DNA of 11,931 bases. Origin: Roseiflexaceae bacterium. Lineage in GTDB: Bacteria > Chloroflexota > Chloroflexia > Chloroflexales > Roseiflexaceae. Below are positions 6,520-11,931 of the stretch, in pieces. Below the pieces are notes generated by a model that was not told the origin of the DNA, made no database searches, and saw only the letters and a program-made list of their open reading frames with translations. The stretch is from the NCBI GenBank assembly GCA_947462525.1, contig CANHPK010000023.1:1-11931 (forward strand). Direction: 5' to 3'. The translations under genes were made by a program, and so were the position numbers. Each line of letters opens with the position of its first letter. Positions within the stretch are counted from its first letter, which is position 1.

Positions 6520-6543
6520 CATGCGCATGTTGTAGAGTATAAT
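6516..6543 (+). promoter_or_regulatory. Consensus promoter of tatA
   Basis: TTGACA (6516-6521) and TATAAT (6538-6543) are both exact consensus hexamers, separated by 16 bases. Transcription would start near 6550, about 27 bases before the tatA ATG. The -35 contains the stop codon of the preceding glycosyltransferase. It is the strongest-looking promoter in the window. Confidence 0.88.
6519..6530 (+). repeat. 12-base perfect palindrome in the tatA promoter spacer
   Basis: ACATGCGCATGT is its own reverse complement over 12 bases. It begins inside the -35 hexamer and fills half of the spacer. A dimeric repressor bound here would block polymerase, so an operator is a reasonable hypothesis, but no regulator is identified. 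Confidence 0.55.
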
Positions 6544-6576
6544 TGCAATGATGTCACAACAAATTTGGAGGACGCC

Positions 6577-6747
6577 ATGCCACAACTCGGAGTAACAGAG
6601 CTCGTCATCATTTTGGTCATTGTGATTCTGTTGTTCGGCGCGAGTCGCATCACCGGGGTTGCGTCTTCATTGGGTGGCAGCATCAAAGCCTTCCGCAACG
6701 CGATGAAGGACGAAGATGCCCCCAAGAAAGATGACACTGCGAAGTAG
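6577..6747 (+). CDS. tatA: Twin-arginine translocase subunit TatA/TatE family
   Basis: A 56-residue protein that would form the pore-like component of the Tat pathway, which exports folded proteins with twin-arginine signals. It has the family plan: short N-terminus MPQLGVTEL, one transmembrane helix (about 9-23, VIILVIVILLF), the FG hinge at 24-25, an amphipathic helix (SSLGGSIKAFRNAM, about 34-47) and a charged tail DEDAPKKDDTAK. The proline that usually follows the hinge in many TatA proteins is not seen here. The ATG at 6577 has GGAGG at 6567-6571. A TTG at 6565 would add four residues and lies over that site, so it is unlikely. It has its own consensus promoter and a downstream intrinsic terminator, so it looks like a single-gene unit. 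No tatC or tatB is in the window. Confidence 0.92.
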   Translation: MPQLGVTELVIILVIVILLFGASRITGVASSLGGSIKAFRNAMKDEDAPKKDDTAK

Positions 6748-6792
6748 TGTGTTGAGAGGTCGACCACGGGGTCGTTAGGTTCGGTGCCTTCG

Positions 6793-6820
6793 TGCCAGCG
6801 CCGCTCGCGCTGGCATTTTT
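6793..6820 (+). terminator. Intrinsic terminator after tatA
   Basis: TGCCAGCGC (6793-6801), loop CGCTC, GCGCTGGCA (6807-6815), then five T: a 9-base-pair GC-rich stem with a U tract. A smaller hairpin (CGACC, ACGG, GGTCG; 6761-6774) lies just before it. It ends the tatA unit 16 bases before the chosen obgE start, so obgE must depend on read-through or on a promoter I cannot see. Confidence 0.9.
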
Positions 6821-6836
6821 ATCGGATATGGGTGGT

Positions 6837-8138
6837 ATGACGGCAGACTATTTTGATCAGGCAACGGTGTATCTCCATGCAGGTACCGGTGGTGATGGTA
6901 TGGCTACCATGCGCCGAGAGAAGTTTGTGCCGCGTGGAGGACCCGATGGCGGCGACGGTGGTCGCGGTGGCCATATTTACTTGCAGGCAGACGCATCGAT
7001 TAACACGTTGCTGCAATTCCGCGAGAAAGTCCGTTTCGAAGCAACGAACGGCAGCAACGGTGGAACGGCACGCCGGCATGGCGCTGACGGCCACGATGTC
7101 GTCATCAAAGTGCCGTTGGGCACGCAAGTCCATGCAACCATCGACGGTGCCAGCTATACCATTGACCTGGTCGCCCAGGGACAACGCCTGATGGCGGCGC
7201 GCGGGGGCAAAGGCGGGCTGGGGAACTTACACTTCACAACAGCAACGCAGCAAGCCCCGCGTATCGCTGAGCTCGGCGAACCCGGCCAAAAACTCGAACT
7301 CAAACTCGAACTCAAGCTCCTCGCTGATGTCGGGTTGGTCGGCTTCCCCAATGCAGGCAAGTCTTCGCTGATTGCTGCAGTCAGTGCTGCCCGCCCCAAG
7401 ATTGCCTCGTATCCGTTTACGACCCTGCAACCCAATTTGGGTGTGGTCGCCTATGGCGATGATACCTTCGTGATTGCCGACATCCCGGGTCTGGTCGAAG
7501 GTGCACATCGTGGCGTCGGCCTCGGCCATAGCTTCTTGCGGCACATCGAACGCACCCGTGTGCTGTTGCACGTCATCGACATCGCCGCGGTAGACACGCG
7601 TGATCCGTGGGAGGATTACCAACGTATCAACGACGAGTTGATTCGGTATCGACCTGAACTGGCCCAACGCCCGCAAATTATCGTCCTCAACAAAACAGAT
7701 CTACCCGACGCCGAAATCTTTTTGGGCGAGTACCTCGAACGCTTCAAAGGTGAGGGTCGACCGGTCTATGTCGTGTCGGCAGCATCCCGGACCGGACTCG
7801 AACCCCTCGTCCGCGAAATCGTGGCGGTGATGGCGACGCAGCCCGTGCTCATCGACAAAACGCCACGCAACGAAACCCTCGAATGGCCCATTCCCGTCCA
7901 AGATGAATACAAGTTCACCATCGAGTCGACGCGCCATGGGTATCGTGTCCACGGTCGCCGCATCGAACGATTGGTGTCGATGACCAACTTCGCACAGTCC
8001 GAGTCATTGGCCCGGTTGCAGCGGGTGTTCGAAGCAACGGGTATTTCTGCCGAACTCATCAAACATGGCATCGAAATCGGGCAGACGGTGTATGTCGAAA
8101 AGGCCGCACTCACCTGGACCGAAGAGTTTGTCCCCTAA
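6837..8138 (+). CDS. obgE: GTPase Obg (ribosome assembly / cell cycle GTPase)
   Basis: A 433-residue Obg-type GTPase, a cytoplasmic protein associated with the large ribosomal subunit. Three domains are visible. First is the glycine-rich Obg fold (about 1-160) with REKFVPRGGPDGGDGGRGG (27-45). The G domain has P-loop GFPNAGKSS (169-177), YPFTT switch I (192-196), DIPGLVEGAHRGVGLGHSFLRHIER (215-239), NKTD (285-288) and SAAS (314-317). Last is a C-terminal OCT domain (about 348-425) ending in EIGQTVYVEKAAL. I chose ATG 6837 because the homology begins a few residues later (YFDQATVYLHAG); earlier in-frame starts at 6792 and 6828 overlap the terminator stem or lie just after it. No strong Shine-Dalgarno site is seen before 6837. 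The TAA is 27 bases before the sugar transferase gene. Confidence 0.95.
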   Translation: MTADYFDQATVYLHAGTGGDGMATMRREKFVPRGGPDGGDGGRGGHIYLQADASINTLLQFREKVRFEATNGSNGGTARRHGADGHDVVIKVPLGTQVHATIDGASYTIDLVAQGQRLMAARGGKGGLGNLHFTTATQQAPRIAELGEPGQKLELKLELKLLADVGLVGFPNAGKSSLIAAVSAARPKIASYPFTTLQPNLGVVAYGDDTFVIADIPGLVEGAHRGVGLGHSFLRHIERTRVLLHVIDIAAVDTRDPWEDYQRINDELIRYRPELAQRPQIIVLNKTDLPDAEIFLGEYLERFKGEGRPVYVVSAASRTGLEPLVREIVAVMATQPVLIDKTPRNETLEWPIPVQDEYKFTIESTRHGYRVHGRRIERLVSMTNFAQSESLARLQRVFEATGISAELIKHGIEIGQTVYVEKAALTWTEEFVP

Positions 8139-8165
8139 CTCCCGTTCTGACGACAGAGGACGACC

Positions 8166-9653
8166 GTGACAAACACCACGCCACTGCGGAATCCCAAAAA
8201 AAGGCTATTCGACGAAGCAACCTGGTTCGCCACGTTTCTCGTCGATAGCTTTGTCATTCTGACGAGTGTCGCGATGGCGTACGCCGTGCGCTATCTCGTC
8301 GTCTGGCCGGGGTGGGTCGGTGATTTCGTGCGGGCTGTACCTACCGAATTCTATGTCCAATGGAACGCGTTTATCCCCATTGGGATTTTGTTGCTCCTCC
8401 TCATCCAAGTGCAATTCACCGTGCGTGGGATGTATCGCTTGCCGGCGAATGCTGGGTTAAACGCCCACCTCAGCATCATATTCAACAGTACGACCACCGC
8501 AGCGGCATTGCTCGTTGTCGTGGTTTTTTCGTACCGACCGCTCTACTACTCGCGACTGGTGATTGCACTTGCGTTTGCATTTGTGATTCTGCTGCTCAGC
8601 CTTGTGCGTGTCGGCCTCGTGCTGGTACGTCGGCTGCGTTGGTCTCGCGGGATTGGGCGCGAGCGCTACCTGATTGTGGGTGGCGGTGACATCAGTCGCA
8701 CATTGATGACCGGCATTGTCGCCCGACCACACCTGGGCTATGCGTTGGTGGGGTATGTCGCAAATCGGGTAGACGAATACGACAACGACGGGGCGCAACC
8801 GCTCCATTTTCACTACCTCGGCGGTGTCGAAAAACTGCGTGATTTGCTGGCGACCTATGCCGTCGATCAAGTCATCATTGCGCTCCCGTTCAATGAACAG
8901 CATTTGTTGCCCGGTGTGGTCGAAGCATGTCGTCAGACACGCGTCGACTTCCGTTTGGTGCCGGATTTGTTGGAACTCAGCTTTGACCGCGTCGATATCG
9001 GCGAATTCGATGGTCTGCCGTTGATTGGCCTGCGCGAAGTGTCGATACAAGGCATCAATCTTGTATTGAAGCGCGTGACCGACATCAGCTTTACCTTATT
9101 GGTGAGCCCCTTCGTCTTGGCGGCATCCGCGTTGATTGCGATTGCCATCAAACTGGATTCCCCCGGCCCCATCATGTTTACCCAAGAGCGCGTGGGGACC
9201 AACGGACGGCGCTTCACCATGTACAAATTCCGCACCATGGTGGTCAACGCAGAACAGATCAAAGCAGAACTCAGTCAACAGAACGAAGCAGACGGCCCGA
9301 TTTTCAAAATCCGCCATGATCCGCGCCATACGCGTGTGGGTCGCCTGTTGCGCCGTACCAGCCTGGATGAGTTGCCGCAATTGTGGAACATCTTGCGTGG
9401 CGAAATGAGTTGGGTCGGACCGCGTCCTGCGACCCCCAGCGAAGTATCGCAGTACGCACCATGGCATTTGCGACGCCTCGAAGCCAAACCTGGTTTGACT
9501 GGCTTGTGGCAAGTATCGGGACGTAGCGATACAACGTTCGAAGAGATGGTCCGACTCGATATCTACTATGTGGAACATTGGTCATTGCTGATGGATTTGA
9601 GAATTGTCCTGCAGACCATCCCGACGGTGTTGTTGGGACGGGGTGCATATTAA
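8166..9653 (+). CDS. Polyprenyl glycosylphosphotransferase (exopolysaccharide initiating sugar transferase)
   Basis: A 495-residue integral membrane enzyme that would move a sugar-1-phosphate from a nucleotide sugar to undecaprenyl phosphate, the first step in repeat-unit or glycan synthesis. The N-terminal half has several hydrophobic segments (about 20-46, 67-85, 108-123, 130-155) and a Rossmann-like domain with LIVGGGDISRTLM (169-181). The C-terminal bacterial sugar transferase domain starts with KRVTDI (302-307), a membrane segment to about 330, DSPGPIMFTQERVG (331-344), MYKFRTM (352-358), then the catalytic Asp-Glu of RRTSLDELPQLWNIL (396-410, Asp401-Glu402) and VGPRPA (417-422), with LEAKPGLTGLWQVSGRS near the end. 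The start is GTG at 8166 with AGAGGA at 8155-8160. This layout matches the WbaP/WcaJ-like full-length type, not the small PglC type. Which sugar it uses is unknown. Confidence 0.92.
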   Translation: MTNTTPLRNPKKRLFDEATWFATFLVDSFVILTSVAMAYAVRYLVVWPGWVGDFVRAVPTEFYVQWNAFIPIGILLLLLIQVQFTVRGMYRLPANAGLNAHLSIIFNSTTTAAALLVVVVFSYRPLYYSRLVIALAFAFVILLLSLVRVGLVLVRRLRWSRGIGRERYLIVGGGDISRTLMTGIVARPHLGYALVGYVANRVDEYDNDGAQPLHFHYLGGVEKLRDLLATYAVDQVIIALPFNEQHLLPGVVEACRQTRVDFRLVPDLLELSFDRVDIGEFDGLPLIGLREVSIQGINLVLKRVTDISFTLLVSPFVLAASALIAIAIKLDSPGPIMFTQERVGTNGRRFTMYKFRTMVVNAEQIKAELSQQNEADGPIFKIRHDPRHTRVGRLLRRTSLDELPQLWNILRGEMSWVGPRPATPSEVSQYAPWHLRRLEAKPGLTGLWQVSGRSDTTFEEMVRLDIYYVEHWSLLMDLRIVLQTIPTVLLGRGAY

Positions 9654-9697
9654 CCATATTGGCGCACTGGGGCGCGGTAGGGCGAAGGGTGGTTCAG

Positions 9698-10651
9698 ATG
9701 CGCGTACTCATTACCGGTGGGGCTGGTTTTCTCGGCTCACACCTCAGCGATCGCTTTATTGCCGAAGGCCACACGGTCATCGCAATGGATAACCTCATCA
9801 CCGGCAATGCGCAGAACATTGCTCATCTGTTCGGGCACGATCGATTTCGCTTCATGAAGCACGATGTGACTGATTACATCCACATCGACGGTGCTCTCGA
9901 CGCGGTCCTGCACTTTGCATCACCGGCATCACCCGTTGATTACCTCGAATTGCCCATCCAGACGCTCAAAGTGGGGGCACTCGGTACGCACAAAGCACTC
10001 GGGTTAGCCAAAGAAAAAAACGCCCGCTTCTTGTTGGCGTCCACCTCAGAAGTCTATGGGGACCCACAAATCCACCCACAACCCGAGAGTTACTACGGGC
10101 ACGTCAATCCGATTGGTCCACGCGGCGTCTACGACGAAGCAAAACGCTTTGCCGAGGCACTGACGATGGCATACCATCGCAGTCATGGCGTCCAAACGCG
10201 CATCGTCCGCATTTTCAATACCTACGGTCCACGTATGCGGCTGCTTGACGGCCGTGTGGTGCCGAACTTTATCCAACAGGCACTCCGCCATGAGCCGATA
10301 ACGGTGTATGGCGACGGGAGCCAGACCAGGTCGTTCCAATATGTGTCAGATCTGGTCGAGGGTGTGTACCGTTTGTTGCACAGCGACTACACCGATCCGG
10401 TCAATATCGGTAACCCGCAAGAGCGGACCATACTGCAATTTGCCGAGGTCATTAATGCGTTGACGGGCAACCCGGCTGGGGTCATCAAGCAAGACATGCG
10501 CACCCAAGATGATCCGCAAGTGCGCCAACCCGACATCACACGAGCCGGCCAGGTGCTCAATTGGTCACCGCAGGTTTCGTTGCACGACGGGCTCACCCAA
10601 ACCATCCCGTGGTTCCGTGAGGAACTGATCAAACGTGGGGAACTGGCATGA
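9698..10651 (+). CDS. NAD-dependent epimerase/dehydratase-type SDR, UDP-glucuronate decarboxylase (UDP-xylose synthase) type
   Basis: A 317-residue extended SDR enzyme likely to make UDP-xylose from UDP-glucuronate in the cytoplasm, supplying a nucleotide sugar to the neighbouring pathway. The N-terminus is the NAD-binding GGAGFLGSHL (7-16). Family blocks of UDP-glucuronate decarboxylases follow: LHFASPASPVDY (71-82), ASTSEVYGDP (114-123) with its Glu, and YYGHVNPIGPRGVYDEAKR (132-150), where Tyr145 and Lys149 form YxxxK. RIFNTYGPRM (171-180) and RQPDI (276-280) complete the pattern. I chose the ATG at 9698 with GAAGGG just upstream; an in-frame extension from 9578 would overlap the end of the previous gene and has no homology. 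The decarboxylase activity is assigned by motif similarity, so an epimerase or other SDR activity is possible. The stop overlaps the next ATG (ATGA). Confidence 0.85.
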   Translation: MRVLITGGAGFLGSHLSDRFIAEGHTVIAMDNLITGNAQNIAHLFGHDRFRFMKHDVTDYIHIDGALDAVLHFASPASPVDYLELPIQTLKVGALGTHKALGLAKEKNARFLLASTSEVYGDPQIHPQPESYYGHVNPIGPRGVYDEAKRFAEALTMAYHRSHGVQTRIVRIFNTYGPRMRLLDGRVVPNFIQQALRHEPITVYGDGSQTRSFQYVSDLVEGVYRLLHSDYTDPVNIGNPQERTILQFAEVINALTGNPAGVIKQDMRTQDDPQVRQPDITRAGQVLNWSPQVSLHDGLTQTIPWFREELIKRGELA

Positions 10652-11931
10652 ATCTGGTGCGCGACCTGCGACTGCCGGGAGTACTGGTCTGTGCGGTGTG
10701 CTATCTCATAGCAGCCGTCCCCGCCCAAGACTACCTGATGATTGCAGGTCGGAGCCATAGCCAATTGGCTACGGTCGTGTTCGTGGTGGCGCTCATCATC
10801 CATTGGGCACTCCATCGACCACTCGTGGTGCCACATGACGAGACGCTGTGGGCCCGTTTGGCGGTGGTTACCGCGCTGGTGTTGGCAACGGGCTGGTCTG
10901 CGTACGCATGGCAAAACGGGATAGACGAAATCCGTCGATGGGGGCTTGCCCTCTGCGTCGGCTATGTGGTCGCCGTTCTTCCGCAGTCGCGTCGGGATGT
11001 GGCGGTGATTGTGGCTGTCCTCTGCCTTGCGCCGATTGCGGCTGCCTGCTTTGCATTCGTTCAGAGTCTGCGTGGGATTGGCCCTGCCGCATTTGCCATC
11101 GCGGGGACCGGCTTTACACGCGCCAACGGCACCATCGGCCAGCCCAACTCGTTTGCCGGCTACATCAACGGTGCGTGGCCACTGCTCCTTGTTGTGACCG
11201 CCTGGGGGCACCGCACGCAGGCACGCTGGCGCTGGCCGCTGACTGCCGGACTGATCGTGTGCGGGCTCGTGTTGCTTTTGTCTTTTTCACGCGGGGGATG
11301 GTTTGGCGCGTGTGTTGGTGTACTGGCAATGTTGGTCGTCGCCGGGGGGCTGTGGCGGCGCATGGCACTGGTTGTTGTCGTCGTGGTGGTGCTTGTTTTT
11401 GCGGGTGGCTGGCGTATCATCCCTGGTCCTATTGGGGTACGTCTGGGCACGGCATCGCAGGTTTTTTCGGCGCCTCGGATTGCCCGCGACGAAGCCCAAC
11501 AACGCCCAGACATCTACGCCGCAGTCGAGCGCGCCATGCAGTTTGACGCAGGGGTGTCCATGTGGAAACAGTCGCCAATACTGGGGATTGGCCCCGGATC
11601 ATATACCCTCGCGTACCCGGATGTTGCGTATAATGGATGGTGGATATCTCGTGGCCACGCGCACAATGCGTATGTCCAAATCGCCGCTGAACAAGGGGTG
11701 ATTGGTCTGTTCGCATACCTGGTACTGCTGTGGGTGTCGCTGCGTCGTGCCTATGCGCTGCGGCTATCCGACCCGTTTGCACGCGCTCTGGCAATCGGGC
11801 TGTGTGGCACCGCGGTTGCTGTTGCAGCCCATGAATGCTTCGAATATCTCCAAGTGAATTATCTGCCGATCCATGTGGCTGCGGTCATGGGCTTGGCGGG
11901 GGCGGTGCCGCGGGTCTGTGCGGCGGAGGAA
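10648..11931 (+). CDS. O-antigen ligase/polymerase (Wzy/WaaL) family membrane protein, C-terminus cut by window edge
   Basis: An open frame of 428 codons without stop at the window end, translated by hand. It starts at the ATG that overlaps the preceding TGA by four bases (ATGA), so coupling is likely. It is strongly hydrophobic with about ten possible membrane segments. Family-like blocks are NGTIGQPNSFAGY in the middle, SFSRGGW (212-218), and a large external-type loop with GIGPGSY, then RGHAHN (335-340) followed by AYVQIAAEQGVIGLFAYL. The Arg/His-rich HAHN and EQG elements are typical of the O-antigen ligase domain. Such proteins polymerise lipid-linked glycan units or attach glycan to an acceptor on the outer side of the membrane. 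Whether it ligates or polymerises cannot be decided from the sequence, and the full length is unknown. Confidence 0.88.
   Translation, partial: MNLVRDLRLPGVLVCAVCYLIAAVPAQDYLMIAGRSHSQLATVVFVVALIIHWALHRPLVVPHDETLWARLAVVTALVLATGWSAYAWQNGIDEIRRWGLALCVGYVVAVLPQSRRDVAVIVAVLCLAPIAAACFAFVQSLRGIGPAAFAIAGTGFTRANGTIGQPNSFAGYINGAWPLLLVVTAWGHRTQARWRWPLTAGLIVCGLVLLLSFSRGGWFGACVGVLAMLVVAGGLWRRMALVVVVVVVLVFAGGWRIIPGPIGVRLGTASQVFSAPRIARDEAQQRPDIYAAVERAMQFDAGVSMWKQSPILGIGPGSYTLAYPDVAYNGWWISRGHAHNAYVQIAAEQGVIGLFAYLVLLWVSLRRAYALRLSDPFARALAIGLCGTAVAVAAHECFEYLQVNYLPIHVAAVMGLAGAVPRVCAAEE

Noticed and set aside
6752..6780. Possible obgE promoter (TTGAGA with TTAGGT 17 bases downstream)
   Set aside because: The -10 matches consensus poorly and the region is folded into a hairpin just before the tatA terminator.
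7288..7320. Near-perfect tandem repeat (ctcgaactcaaa / ctcgaactcaag) in obgE, possibly a duplication
   Set aside because: As I recall, the corresponding segment of ordinary Obg proteins (e.g. KRELMLELMLLADVG in E. coli) has the same length, so it is a family-length beta element with repetitive codons, not an insertion.
10387..11211. Minus-strand open frame of 274 codons
   Set aside because: It overlaps the end of the UDP-glucuronate decarboxylase-like gene and the start of the O-antigen ligase-like gene, both well supported on the plus strand. It shows no domain of its own.
1..11931. CRISPR arrays, insertion sequences, tRNA or rRNA genes
   Set aside because: No regularly spaced repeats, transposase-like frames, terminal inverted repeats or tRNA cloverleaf signatures were found by reading both strands; a tRNAscan or repeat search was not possible here.

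Overview
The window is a gene-dense bacterial chromosome segment (GC clearly above 50% by eye) with no mobile element, rRNA, tRNA or CRISPR array that I can see. The split P-protein (GcvPA/GcvPB), the very short TatA, the GTP-binding protein Obg and a polyprenyl-phosphate sugar transferase would fit a member of the Chloroflexota. That placement is inference from family resemblance only and is weak.

Left half (1-4507, minus strand): a glycine cleavage operon, read right to left as gcvT - gcvH - gcvPA - unnamed gene - gcvPB (cut by the window edge). Gaps are only 2 to 18 bases and every start has a plausible Shine-Dalgarno site. Its leader carries a tandem two-aptamer glycine riboswitch (about 4316-4507) with a leader-linker helix of the kink-turn type. 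A GC-rich hairpin (4212-4246) follows, just before the gcvT ribosome binding site. The operon should therefore be switched by glycine, the substrate of the enzyme it encodes. The unusual member is the 308-residue gene between gcvPA and gcvPB. It has the outline of an aminoglycoside-phosphotransferase/kinase fold, but the catalytic Asp, the Asn and the metal-binding Asp all appear replaced, so it looks like a pseudokinase.

Middle (4508-6836): a divergent promoter region separates gcv from lepB (signal peptidase I). lepB overlaps a GT4 glycosyltransferase by one base at its stop. A tatA transcription unit follows, with a consensus sigma-70-type promoter (TTGACA, 16 bases, TATAAT) whose spacer holds a 12-base perfect palindrome, and an intrinsic terminator after the gene.

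Right half (6837-11931, plus strand): obgE, a polyprenyl glycosylphosphotransferase, a UDP-glucuronate decarboxylase-like SDR enzyme (UDP-xylose synthase type) and an O-antigen ligase/polymerase-family membrane protein that runs off the window. With the GT4 enzyme, these genes look like part of a surface or exopolysaccharide pathway: lipid-linked first sugar, nucleotide-sugar supply, glycosyl transfer, polymerisation or ligation. They are interleaved with housekeeping genes for protein export (lepB, tatA) and ribosome assembly (obgE).

The best candidates for something undescribed are the apparent pseudokinase inside the glycine cleavage operon, the layered expression platform after the riboswitch, and the palindrome in the tatA promoter spacer.
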